Assembly (NCBI RefSeq): GCF_902686445.1 | Contig: NC_062218.1 | Coordinates: forward strand, 132,116,594 to 132,180,593 | Length of the DNA: 64,000 bases | Source: Sciurus carolinensis | Taxonomy: Eukaryota > Chordata > Mammalia > Rodentia > Sciuridae | Reading direction: 5' to 3' | In this document: positions 44,580 through 56,400 of the stretch, in pieces | Position numbering within the stretch: position 1 is the stretch's first letter | How the letters are laid out: each line of letters starts with the position of its first letter | Position numbers and translations under genes: made by a program | The notes under the pieces: model-generated | Told to the model about the DNA's origin: nothing | The model's database searches: none | The model's input: only the letters and a program-made list of their open reading frames with translations

Positions 44580-47500
44580 AATATTTTCTTTTATTTATTA
44601 TACACAAATAGGATACAACTTTTCTTTTCTCTGGCTGTGCATGATGCAGAATCACACCATTTATGTAATCATACATATATGTAGCATACTGATACTTGTC
44701 TCATTCCATTATCTTTCCTTCTCACTGCCCCCTCCCTAACCACCATTTCCCTCTACACAATCAAGGTTGATCCATTCTTTCCTTACCTCCTCCTCCCCCA
44801 CCCCCACCGTCTTTTGTATAATCATCCACTTATCAGAGAAAACATTTGGCCTTTGGGTTTGGGGATTGGTTTAATTTACTTAGCATTATATTCTCTAATT
44901 CCATCCATTTACCTACAAATGCCATAATTTTATTCTTCTTTATGACTGAGTAATATTTTATTGTGAATATATACCACAGTTTCTTTATCCATTCATCTAT
45001 TGAAGGGCATCTAGGTTGGTTCTACTATTGTAAATTGAGCTGCTAAAAACACTGATGTGGTTGTGTCTTATGCTGATTTTAAGTCCTTTGGGTATAGGCC
45101 AAGGAGTGGGATACCTGGGTCAAATGGTGCTGCCATTCCAAGTTTTCTAGGGAATTTCCATACTGCTTTCCAGAGTGGCTGTATCAATTTACAATCCCAC
45201 CAGCAGTGTATGAGTATACCTTTTCCCACACATCCTAGCCAACACCTATTGCTGCTTGTATTCTTGATAATAGCCATTCTAATTGGGGTCAGATGAAATC
45301 TTAGGGTAGTTTTTATTTGCATTTCTCTTATTACTAGAGATGTTGAACATTTTTTTCATGTATCTGTTGATCCCTTGTATATCTTATTCTGTGAAGTGTC
45401 TGCTCAGTTCCTTAGCCCATTTATTGACTGGGTTCTTTGTATTTTTGGTGTAAAGTTTTTGTGTTCTCTATATATTCCGGAGATTAGTGCTCTATCTGAA
45501 GTGTTTATGGTAAAGATGTTCTCCCACTCTGTAGGTTGTCTCTTCACATTGTTAATTGTTTCTTTGCTGAGAAAAAGCTTTTTAGTTTGAATCTATCCCA
45601 TTTATTGATTCCTGTTTTTATTTCTTGTGATTTGGGAATCTTTTCAAGAAATCTGATCCTAAGCCAACATGATGAATATTTGAGCCTACTTTTTCTTCTA
45701 TTTGGTGCAGCGTCTCTGGTCTAATTCCTAGGTCCTTTTTGTGTTGAATTTTGTGCAGGGTGAGAAAGAGGGGTTTAATTTCATTTTGCTGTAAATGGGT
45801 TTTGAGTTTTCCCAGCCCCATTTGTTGAAGAGACTGTCTTTTCTCCATTGTATGTTTTGGCACCTTTGTCTACTATAAGATAACTGTATTTATGTTGATT
45901 TGTCTCTGTGTCCTCTCTTCTGTACCATTGGTCTACCTGTCTATTTTGGTGAAAATAGCCTGCTGTTTTTGTTCCTACTGTTCTGTAGTATAATTTAGTT
46001 TACAGTATTCTGATACCTCCTGCTTCTTTCTTCCTGCTAAGGATTGCTTTAGTTATTCTGGGTCTCTTTTATTTTTCCAAATGAATTTCATGATTGCTTT
46101 CTCTGTTTCTGTGAGGTATGTCATTGGGATTTTAATTGTAATTGCATTGAATCTTTATAGTACATTTGGTAGTATGACCATTTTGACAACATTAATTCTC
46201 CCTATCCCAGATTGTGGGAGATCTTTCCATCTTCTAAGATTCTCTTTAATCTCTTTCTTTAGTGTTCTATAGTTTTCATTGTAAAGATCTTTCACCTCTT
46301 TTGTTAGATTGATTCCCAAGGTTTTTCGTTTGTTTGTTTGTTTGTTTTAGGTGATTGTGAATGGAGTAGGTTTCCTAATTTCTTTTTCAGAGGATTCATC
46401 ACTTATGATTAGAAATGCATTTGATTTATGACTGTTGATTTTATATCCTGCTACTTCGCTGAATTTATTTATTAGTTCTAGAAGCTTTCTGGTGAAATTT
46501 TTTGGATCCCCTAAATATAGAATCATTTCACCAACAATAGAGATAGTTTGAGTTCTTCTTTTCTATTCGTATCTCTTTAATTTCTTTGGTCTGTCTAATT
46601 GCTCTGGCTAGAGTTTCAAGGACAATGTTGAATAGAAGTGGTGAAAGAGGGCATCGCTGAATTGTTGCAGTTTTTAGAGTGGATACTTTCAGTTTTTCTC
46701 CATTTAGAATGATGTTGGCCTTGGGCTTAGTGTAGATAGCTTTTACAATGTTGGGGTATATTCCCACTATCCCTATTTTTTCTAGTGTTTTGAACATGAA
46801 AGGGTGCTGTATTTTGTCAAATGCTTTCTCTGCATCTATTGAGATAACATATGATTCTTTATTTATATCTATTGATATGATAAATTATGTTTCTTTATTT
46901 ACATATGTTGAACCAAACCTGCATCCCTGGGATGGATTCCACTTGATTGTGGTGCACTCTTTTTAATATGATTTTGTATGTGAGATGCCAGGATTTTAAT
47001 GATAATTTTTCCATCTATGTTCATCAGGTATATTGGTCTGAAGTTTTCTTTTCTTTATGTGTCTTTGCCTGATTTGGTAGCAGGGTGATCTTAGCTTCAT
47101 AAAATGGGTTTGGAAGGATTCCCTCCTTTTCTATTTCATGGAATACATTAAGGAGTATTGGAATTAGTTCTTTGAAGGTCTTGTAGAACTCAGCTGAGAA
47201 TCCATCTGGTCCTGGGTTTTTCTTGGTTGGTAGGCTTTTGATGGCTTCTTCTATTTTATTGCTTGAAATTGACCTGTTTAAATTGTGTATGTCCTCTTGA
47301 TTCAGTTTGGGTGCAACATATATCTCTAGAAATCTGTCAATGTCTTTGAGTTCTATTTTGTTGCAGTATAGATTTTCAAAATAGTTTCTAATTATGTTTT
47401 TTACCTTAATAGTGTCCATCGTGATATTTCCCTTCTCATAACAAATTTTAGAAATTTGAGTTTTCTCTTTCCTTTTTGTTAGTATGGCTAAGGGTTTATC

Positions 47501-49700
47501 CATTTTATTTATTTTTTCAAAGAACCAACTTTTTGGTGTGTCAGTTTTTTGAATTGTTTCTTTTGTTTCAATTTTATTGATTTCACTCTGATTTTAATTG
47601 TTTACTGTCTTCCATAATTTTGGTGTTGATCTGTTCTTCTTTATCTAGGGCTTTGAGCTATAGTGTTAGGTTGTTTATTTGTTAACTTTTTCTTCTTTTT
47701 ATTGAATGCACTCCATGCAATGAATTTTTCTTAGTATGGCTTTCATAGCATCCCAGAGATTTTGATATGTTATATCGTCATTCCCATTTACCTCTAAGAA
47801 TTTTTTATCTTCTCCCTGATGTTTTCTGTTACCCATGCTTCATTCAATAATACATTATTTAGTCTCCAGGTGTTGGAGTAATTTCTGTTTTTTATTTTGT
47901 CTTTGATTTCTAATTTCATTCCATTATGATCTGATAGAACACAAGGCAGTATCTCTATTTTTTTGCATTTCCTAAGGGCTGCTTTGTGGCATAACATATG
48001 GTCTGTTTTTGAGAAGGTTCCATGTGCTGCTGAGAAGAAAGTGAATTCACTCATTGATGGATGGAATATTATATTTATGTCTGTTAAATCTAAATTATTG
48101 ATTGTGTTATTGAGTTCTATGGTTTCTTTGTTCAGTTTTTGTTTGGAAGATCTATCCAGTGATGAGAGAGGTATGTTAAAGTCCCCCTGTATTCTTGTAT
48201 TGTGGTCTATTTGATTCCTGAAATTGGAAGGATTTGTTTGATGTACATAGATTTTCCACTGTTTAAGGCATAAATATTTGATTGTTATGTCTTATTGATG
48301 TATGGTTCCCTTAAGCACTATGAAATGTCCTTCCTTATCCCTTCTGTCTAATTTTGACTTGAAGTTCACTTTATCTCATATGGGGATGGAAACCCCTGCT
48401 TTTTCACTTAGTCCATGTGCATGGCATGTTTTATCCCATCCTTTCACCTTCAGTCTACAGATGTCTCTTCTTATAAAATGAGCCTTTTGAAGTCAGCATA
48501 TTGTTTGATCTTTTTTTAAAATCCAATATGACAGTCTATGTCCTTTGATTAATGAGCTTAGGCCATCAACATTCATTATTATTATTGAGATATTATTTGT
48601 TTCCCAGTCATTTTACTTATTTTTGGTTTTTAACTTGACCGTTTCTCCTTTGATTGGCTTTTCCTTTAGTGTAGTTCCTCCCTTTGCTGACTTTCATTGT
48701 TGCTTTTCATTTACTCTTTATGGAATATTTTGCTGAGAATGTTCTTTGGTGCAGATTTTCTCTTTATAAATTCTTTTGACTTTTGTTTATCATGGAAGAA
48801 TTTTATTTCCATCAAATCTGAAGGTTAGTTTTGCTGGGTATAAGATTCTTTGTTGGCTTCCATGTTCTTCTAGAGATTAAAATATGTCATTCCAGACCCT
48901 CCTAGCTTTTAGGGTCTGACCTAAGAAATCTGCTGATATCCATATGGTTTCTCTCTGTATGTAAACTGGTACTTTTCTCTAGTGGCCTTTAAGTTTCTAT
49001 CATTTTGTATGCTGGGCATTTTCATTATATGGTGACTTGGTGTGGCTCTGTTGTAATTTTGTGAATTTGGTGTCCTGTAAACCTTTGTATTTGATCTTTT
49101 CATTTCACTCTGCAGGTTTGGGAAATTTTCCGATATTATTTTATTGGTTTTTATCTCTGTGCCTTCCTCAATTCCAATAATTCTTAATTTTGGTCTTTTC
49201 ATGTTATTCCATAATTCCTAGAGGTTCTGTTCATGATTTCTTACCATCTTCTCTATGGTCAACTTTATTTTCAAGATTAAATGTTTTGTCTTCATTGTTT
49301 GAGGTTCTGTCTTCCAAGAGATCTAGTCTGTTGGTGATGTTTCTAATGAATTTTTAATTTGGTTTATTGTTTCCTTCATTTCAAGAATTTCTGGCTTTTT
49401 TCAGAATCTTTTTCTCTTTATTGGAGTGATCTTTTGCTTCCTGTATTTGCTCTTTTAACTCTTTATTGGAATGATTGTTCATTGACTGCATTTGCTCTCT
49501 TATATCATCCTTTACTTTACAGATCATTTCAAATATGTACATTCTGAACTCTCTTTCTGACACATCTTCTACCATGCTGTCAATTGATTCTATTAATATA
49601 GCATCTTGGTTTGTTTGGGGCATTTTCTTCCCTTGTTTTTTTATGCTGTTCATGTTTCTTTTCCTCTAGCAGTGGAGATCAGAGGTATTACAGTTTCCCT
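44580..49700 (-). repeat. Long L1 element, minus strand, inactivated
   Basis: On the minus strand the order is ORF1 (coiled-coil part 49,653-49,381, RNA-binding part 49,202-48,921), ORF2 (endonuclease and spacer about 48,700-47,500, reverse transcriptase 47,503-46,530, C-terminal part to about 44,950) and 3' UTR to about 44,580. ORF2 survives only as fragments, the largest at 47,503-47,024 (with GPDGFSAEFY) and 46,797-46,528 (with [13 protein letters not shown]). Stops and frameshifts separate them, so no functional enzyme can be made. At about 5.1 kb it is close to full length; the 5' UTR is not clear. Confidence 0.9.
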
Positions 49701-49704
49701 CCTG

Positions 49705-50445
49705 AAGGTTTATAGTATCCCTTCAGGTTTCTAATACCTCACCTTTAAGGGGGAGGTCAATATAAGCAGCACAAACAATATGCAGCCTTAAACCAAATAG
49801 CCCCTATTAAGATGTTAAAGTATTGTCATAATAAAGAGAGATGATGAGTTTTATTATTATCTACAGCATAAACAATAGGTTTGCAATAAGGTCTACAATT
49901 TCTAATGGTGGACAAAGAGGATGGGGAGGGGTATAGGATGTAATGTTAATGAGATAAGAAGTGAATATATAGAAGTACTAGATCATAAGGAGAGTGAAAT
50001 AAGAATCAAAATAAGTTGGTTGTTAGCATGAAAAAAAGGAGAAAGAGACTCCAGGGAAACAGATAAATAAGAGGAAAATAGAGAAAAATAATTTTAAAAA
50101 TAGAAAGGAATAATAATAATAATTTTTAAAACTCTACAAAAATGAAATATATTATTCAAACCTTCCAGTCTTCAGTGGCCTGATGCATGAGAGATACTTG
50201 ATAATGTGGTGTCCCAGGATGGGAGCTGCCCCAAGTAAAGATGGTGACAACAGTGTTAGGGACTCTGATGGTGGACAGAGTCATCCCCACTTGTTGGTAG
50301 ATGGGGAGCTGCATCCTGGGCCCCACATTGCTGAATCCAAGTGCGTCAAGGCATTGGAGATTCCCTGGTGGGTGTGGCAGCATGCTGGAGATCCACACAG
50401 GTGAGCTGAGCCTGGGTGGCCCAGCACTCCAAACCTTCATTTCTT
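49705..50445. other. No gene recognised
   Basis: It may contain the 5' UTR of the L1 and other ERV material. The overlapping open frames at 50,156-50,440 (minus) and 50,183-50,404 (plus) show no domain. Confidence 0.35.
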
Positions 50446-50446
50446 G

Positions 50447-51263
50447 GAGATAAATTGCTCTAAAGAATAAAACATAATAGACACAGTGTAAGAGTAAATT
50501 AATGGAGCTGAAGAAATGGCTCGCTTTGGAGAGCGCTCACCTAGCATGCTCAAGGGCCATGGTTTGAATCCCAGGAGCCTCAGAGGGGAAAAAAGAAAAA
50601 AACAAGAGTAAATTAATGTTTTAAGAAATCCTTGTCAGTTCAACATGTGGATTAAACTTTGGTTTATATATCAGTTTATTATTATCTGGGCTTAGGGAAA
50701 AACATTAAATAACTTTCATTGATTGTCTCACATACATATAACCAAATTTGCTACATACAAACTTGAAATTTGCCCTTTACTTGCACAGACCCTCTTGTAT
50801 TTCTTTACACAAAGACTTTCTTACCCTTTCTTTTCCCTTCTACTAAATATATTTCCATACCTAGAACTTTCTAGTTTCTCTTTCCTATCTGTTGATCCCT
50901 CTTTTTGTTCACATTCTAAAACAACCCTTATAAATTTCTGAATTTAGACAAATTACTTCATTTTTATAAGAATAAATACTTTGTTATTTAGAGTACTCTA
51001 ATTTAAATGCAGTTAAAAGTTTTGGACTCTTTTGTATATAGAATTATACCTGTTGGGACTTCACTCTTAGTAACCTGGTTTTCAGTGATGACACAAAGCA
51101 ATTTTAAACCCTTTTTTATTTACCAATCTATGAAAACACCAATAATGTTTAAGTATGTTATCCCATGAAATTTAAGGAGTTAAGAGTACTTGATGTCATA
51201 TTTAACAGTTAGCATTTTAACATTGTAAAATAATTAGATGTCTCTAACAAACACATTTGAGTG
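50447..51263 (-). repeat. Host class I ERV, left flank of the IAP-like provirus
   Basis: The reverse complement of this stretch closely follows the provirus interior at about 54,270-55,010 (for example GTTCTAAACATTATTGGTGT-type text, and TAATCTACATG near 54,890 against 50,650). An ID SINE (50,505-50,604) interrupts it. It continues on the other side of the provirus from 59,252. Confidence 0.8.
50505..50604 (+). repeat. ID SINE
   Basis: ID-like body with B box text GTTTGAATCCC and an A-rich tail. The 14-bp sequence AGAGTAAATTAATG flanks it (50,491-50,504 and 50,605-50,618). Confidence 0.9.
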
Positions 51264-51269
51264 ATCCTA

Positions 51270-51554
51270 TGTGGCGAGCCGCCTCGCCACCATGATAAGA
51301 TGGCGCTGGTTTCCTGAAGTGCTTTCTAGGTAAACAAGCCCATATTTGGTTGAGCCAACTGTTGCAAATGGGAGCACCTATGAACATAGGCCAAGTGGCA
51401 GGAGTAGATTGGCTATTGCAGGAGTATAAAAGTGTATGAATTCGGCTCAAGAAAGAGAAGAAGAAAAACCATGGTTTTATAACAATAAGGTCCTTATTAA
51501 ATTGCTGAAGGAAGATTCCTGTGTCGTGCTTTCTTGCGGGCGAGGGACACGACA
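51270..51554 (+). repeat. 5' LTR of IAP-like provirus (285 bp)
   Basis: Begins TGTGGCGAGCC and ends GACACGACA. It contains a GTATAAAAG TATA box (about 51,423) and an ATTAAA-type signal (about 51,496) upstream of U5. The 3' copy differs at three places: CCGCC to CCACC, GGAGTATA to GGAATATA, and TTCGGC to TTTGGC. Two of these are CpG decay. Confidence 0.95.
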
Positions 51555-51556
51555 AG

Positions 51557-51574
51557 TGGTGCCGAAACCCGGGA
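51557..51574 (+). promoter_or_regulatory. Primer binding site, tRNA-Phe
   Basis: TGGTGCCGAAACCCGGGA lies two bases after the LTR and is complementary to the 3' end of tRNA-Phe, the primer used by IAP elements. It would prime minus-strand DNA synthesis. Confidence 0.9.
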
Positions 51575-51616
51575 ATCAGAACTTTCAGTGGTCAGGGGGT
51601 GCACCGGTGAATACCA

Positions 51617-51626
51617 CAGGTAAGTG
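51617..51626 (+). promoter_or_regulatory. Probable major splice donor in leader
   Basis: ACAGGTAAGTG matches the consensus donor exactly around the GT at 51,620-51,621. Its position between the primer site and gag is that of a retroviral major splice donor. Confidence 0.7.
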
Positions 51627-51657
51627 TGGCACTCCTCTATAGATAAGAGAGAGCGGG

Positions 51658-51768
51658 AATCGACTTTGCATAGTCGGTCAATAAAGATAAATATAATCGA
51701 CTTTGCATAGTCGGTCAACAAAGATAAATATAATCGACCTTGCATAGTCGATCAACAAAGAAAAATAT
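51658..51768 (+). repeat. Three 37-bp tandem repeats with hairpins in leader
   Basis: Units start at 51,658, 51,695 and 51,732. Each has CGAC-TTTGCATA-GTCG, a 4-bp stem with an 8-base loop; in unit 3 CGACC pairs less well and GTCGA extends differently. The units differ at only a few positions. The place, just before gag, is where packaging and dimerisation signals lie in retroviruses. Confidence 0.88.
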
Positions 51769-51813
51769 TTTGTTTTCGCTTTCATTCTGCTTTCTCTGAA
51801 CGCTGCTTTCATT

Positions 51814-53481
51814 ATGGGCAATTCTCCATCTAGTTCATTAGTACAGCCTTTAGATTTTTTGTTGCGCTCCAAAGAGCTCAAGGTCAAACGCAGTACTTTA
51901 GAAACATTCCTTGTAAGAATTGATAAAGCAGCCCCATGGTTTGCTGTCTCCGAAAGCTTGACTCCTGCCAGCTGGGATAAGTTGGAAAAAGATTTGGATT
52001 TCCTTCAGGAGCAGGGACAATTGGAGAAAGGGGTGATACCGCTATGGAAATTAATAAAAGGATGTATTCTTGATGGTAGATGTCAGAAAGCTATTCATAA
52101 AGGACAGGAAGTTCTTGAACAACTACATGAGGAGAAGTCCGAGGATTCTATGAGTACTTCCAGTAAACATAGTGCAGGAGAGCAGGTTTATGGAGCTATT
52201 CCAAAGAGGAGACTGTACCCAGATTTAAAAGCCCTTAGAACACCAGAAGATACAGGGGAGTCAGAATCAGACGGTGATGAGGAAGTGAAAGAGCTAACGC
52301 AGCACTTACGGAAGGTGAAGATAAAAGAAGGGGGAACTAAGAGGCAAAAAGATTTTAGACAAAAGGACTATGAGGAAGAACAGAAGCCAGCTCTAGCCTA
52401 TGATCCTCCCCCATATGTGGGAGGGGTTCCAGGCATGGGTAGAACTTTTAACTCTGCAGCTTGGAGGGCTGCCCATGTAGAGTTGGGGTTTACCTGTCCT
52501 GTATTCCAGGATAATGATGGGGGAAGACATCAGGAACCCATAGAATTTAAAACGATAAAGAATATAGCAGAATCTGTCTGCACTTATGGTGTGGATGCTG
52601 CTTTTACTATCGCCCAAATAGAGGGGCTCAATAGATTCTGCATGACCCCCTTGGACTGGGCCAGTTTAGTGAAAGCTTGTGTTTCCCCAGGTAAATATTT
52701 AGACTGGAGAGCCTTCGTGTTAGAAGGGGCCAATGAACAGGCTGCACGCAACCAAGCTATGGGCAAACCTGCCTGGGATGTGGATATGCTTCTGGGGCAG
52801 GGTAGATTTGCCAATCAGCAAACAGGCTTTCCATTAGAGGCTTATGAACAAATTAATAAGATCTGCATTGCTGCCTGGAAAGCACTTCCTAATAAAGGAG
52901 AAGTGCGAGATAACTTAACAAAAATTGTCCAAGTCCCCACAGAAGCTTTTTCAGATTTCGTGGCTAGAATGGTAGATGCAGCAGGGAAGATCTTCGGGGA
53001 TGCTGATGTAGCTATGCCTTTAATTAAGCAATTAGTATATTAACAATGTACAAGAGAATGCAGAAATGCTATTAATCCATTTAAAAGCAAAGGCATAGAG
53101 GCATGGATGAAAGCTTGTAGAGAAATAGGCAGCCCGTTAACAAATGCAGGCTTAGCCGCTGCCTTCCTTCGCATGGAAGGACTATTAAAGGCTTTATTAA
53201 AGGCTAATGGAGCACCTTTAAAGGTTTCCTCAGCTAGGAAGTTTTTAAAAACTGTAGAAGACAAAGCCCCTTGGTTTTTAGATGAGGGATTGTTGGATCA
53301 AGAGAAACTATCACAAGAGACAGAAAAAGGCCCCCCTCCTGATCCCTTCCACGCAGCTCCATGGCCACCTAGGGAGGGAACACCCGTATCCTTGAAGCAG
53401 TCCTCCCCCGAGTCCAATCCCCCTAGGCAGAGATCTCAGCAGCTCCATTCCTCAAAAGTAGTAAGAAATAATGTTTTGTGA
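51814..53481 (+). pseudogene. gag: Betaretroviral gag (matrix-capsid), one internal stop
   Basis: Gag is the structural polyprotein of the particle. The frame starts MGNSPS, with Gly2 suited to N-myristoylation. The matrix p10-type domain covers residues 1-100 (with an APWF motif at 40-43), then an acidic linker and a PPPY late-domain motif at 198-201. Capsid starts at about 230 and reaches the major homology region at about 369-392. A TAA at 53,041-53,043 ends the frame after 409 residues, but the same frame continues to 53,481. That tail completes the capsid and then, at about 53,200-53,330, reads a second matrix-like segment with its own APWF motif. No CCHC zinc knuckle is seen where nucleocapsid should be. 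It is most like gag of IAP/MMTV-type viruses. The single stop is recent damage; the missing knuckles are a deeper defect. Confidence 0.88.
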
Positions 53482-53499
53482 TTTTCTGCATTCAAACCT

Positions 53500-56400
53500 A
53501 ACCTGATTTCTCAACCAGGAAGAAAAAGGGTTAAAAAGTCCTGGGTGATCCTCCCTCCCCCTTGCCTGGCCTTGCTGAAGCCTGCATTGGAATGTAGGCT
53601 GCAGCAGTCTCAGCGGGAAAGGGAGGTAACCTGAAGATAAGAAGAAAAGAAAAAAAAAAGGTGTCTGTTTTAAACTTCTGGGCTGCTACACAGAACTAAC
53701 TCATTCTCTAGGATTCTTGTTTTGTTTTGTTTTTCTCTAATGCTGTATTTTTGAGCTCATAATTTTGATCCAGCATACCTAGGTTAATGATTTTTTTCTT
53801 TTTGATCAGTTCTATTTTTTATTCAACTAAAGTTTTTAAACATCTGTTACATTGCAATGGAGATTCACCTATAAAGTTACAAGGCCTTTGATTTTGTGTT
53901 ATGTGTATGTTGTGCTGTCTAATGTCATGTTTTGTCTGTATCAAAACTGAGCGCTCCTAAAATTAAAATTTAAAAATGGATCCAAATACTTTTATTCACG
54001 TGATTTAAAAAGGTTCTATTTAAATTGAGTAAACTAATAAAAGTGAAATGTCTTTAAAAATAACTTGCAAGTCTCTAGGTGGTCAAACTAATGGAATGTT
54101 GATGTTAAACAATGTCTAATATCAATTGTTTCTAGGACTTTTCTTCAACAGGAAAGAGACAGCAAATACTGTTCAGGACACCTGCCTGCTTTCTTGGTTT
54201 TTACAAAATAAGTAAATTATAGTTAACATATATGGGATTACTCAAACGTGTTTGTAGAGACATCTGATTAATTTACAAAGTTAAAATGCTAATTGTTAAA
54301 TAACATCAAGTACTCTTAACTCCTTAAATTCCATGGAGTATCATACTTAAACATTATTGGTGTTTTCATAGGTTGGTAAATAAAAAGGGTTTAAACTTAC
54401 TTTGTGTCATCACTAAACTAAAAACAAGGTTATTAAGAGTTATATTCTAACAGATAAAACCTCAACTCGGAGGGTGAGCGTTCCATCTGCTCCCTTACCA
54501 CTTCCTCCTGCTCCCCCTCCAGTTCTACAAAGCTCCAAAGAGCTCTTAGATTTGGATTTAGAGTTACCATCTCCCCTTTCACTGTGTTTCAGTTAGAGTT
54601 GTTTCAGAATGTGAACAAAAAGGGGTCAACAGATAGGAAAGAAAAAAATAAAAGGGTCTGGGTATGAAAATATATTTAGTAAAAGGAAAAAAAATGTTTC
54701 TGGGTAAAAAAGTACTTGTGTGATGAAATGCATAAGGGTCTGAGTAGGTACTAAGAAAGTCTGTGTAAGTAAAGGGCAAGTTTCAACAAGTTTGTGTAAA
54801 ACTAAGTTGGTTGTATGTATGTAAAACAGCCAAAGCTATTTAAGGTTTTTCCTAAGGTGAAATGCTAATGTTCTGATATAAACCAAAGTTTAATCTACAT
54901 GGTAAAATGACATGGTAAAATGACAAGGATTTCTTAGACACACTAATTTACTCTTAACTTTGTGTCTATTAAGTTTTATTCTTTAGAACAATTAGTCTTA
55001 AAAATTGGGGTTTATACAATTATGGTTAAACAACTGTTAGAGTATTGTACTGTGTTACAGAGTCTACATTTTTCTTAAAAAAAAACTAAATTTGGTAAGA
55101 AAAAAGTGTCAAGGTAATTGTGAAATGGTTTCTAGTTGTATATTAAATGTGTTCACATTTTCCAGGTATACAAGTTTTTAAAGCAGGGAATTTATCAAGC
55201 TGCTATTCTCCGGATTAAACTTGTCTGTAATGGTAATCTTAAACTTATAAAGAGTAAATTTTAATTGGGGATTTATTTCTATTGTTTAATGTTCTATTAT
55301 GGGACATATTATCAGTAAGGTATATGTAAAATTGGTTACTTATTTCACTGAGATGAAAATTTAAATGTAAATATATATCTAAGAGTTAGTGACAGCCTGA
55401 TTTGTTTAAAGGTTCATATTATAGAAGGTAAAAGCATTTTGCTACACAAAAGAAAAGTTAAAAGCTCTCTCAGCCTTTCTTTGATTGATTCCTGTTTTGG
55501 ATATAATGTTAGACTGTGTTGACTAATGTTTATATGGACTCAGAAATCAATATATATAAACTTCTTAAAATGACATTTAAGAAAGAGTATAATGCATTAT
55601 AACAAAATGGGACAACAATGACTGAGATTGGGGTCCCTGACTTCATGACTGTAGCATGCCTGGTGCCTGAAAGTGTTCCTGTGTAGGAGCACAAGATGCC
55701 TAACTGCTGTGGCAGTAACCTCCCTGGGGAGGCTCTGTACAGGAGTCCTATCAGCTCTTACATTGATATCAAGCACACAGCTCTTGGGCAGAAAGAAATT
55801 GTTTTGCTAGATAACCAGTGTTTCATCAGTTCCCTTCTCTAGTTCCTGCCCACCTTACAGTAACTTTGGACAGTGGACTTCTTTGAGAGCTACACAGAGT
55901 TCCTAACATTGCACTTTGCAGTTGTGGGAAAAGGTTATGTAGATGGTCTAGTCTCTGTAACTCTCCTAAAAACAATAAATAATGCTTACATAGTCTTTAA
56001 CTTAATAATAAGACATGTATAAATGTTGCTAACATAACTCTTTAGATCTACATTTCCATCAGAGAACAGAGCTCCATCTGATCTCAGCTTAATCTTCAAA
56101 ATCTGTGTTTATAAACCTTTATTTTCTAATACTCCTTTGACCCTCACTGAACTTGAAAATTTGGTCATGCCGGTCATGGCAAAAGGGGCAAAAATTAGTT
56201 GTAGGATTAGAACACTTAAGATCTGTAAAGAGTCACGCCTTACCTGAGATAAGGCTGTGCCTCCCACCTTACTGCATGTTAGAGTGACTCCAAAATAAGT
56301 CAGACTTTAGCTTATTTAAAGTTATAATCAAAAGATTGGTTTTTGTTGTAAAATTACTATGATCTCAAATAGGGAATATAATGTGGTTCTCAGTCAAAAT

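Noticed and set aside
51658..51768. A CRISPR-like array, from the three spaced repeats
   Set aside because: The units are adjacent without spacers and lie in a retroviral leader of a mammalian genome.
53107..53481. A separate 124-codon gene after gag
   Set aside because: It is the in-frame continuation of gag beyond the TAA at 53,041 and contains capsid and matrix-like sequence.
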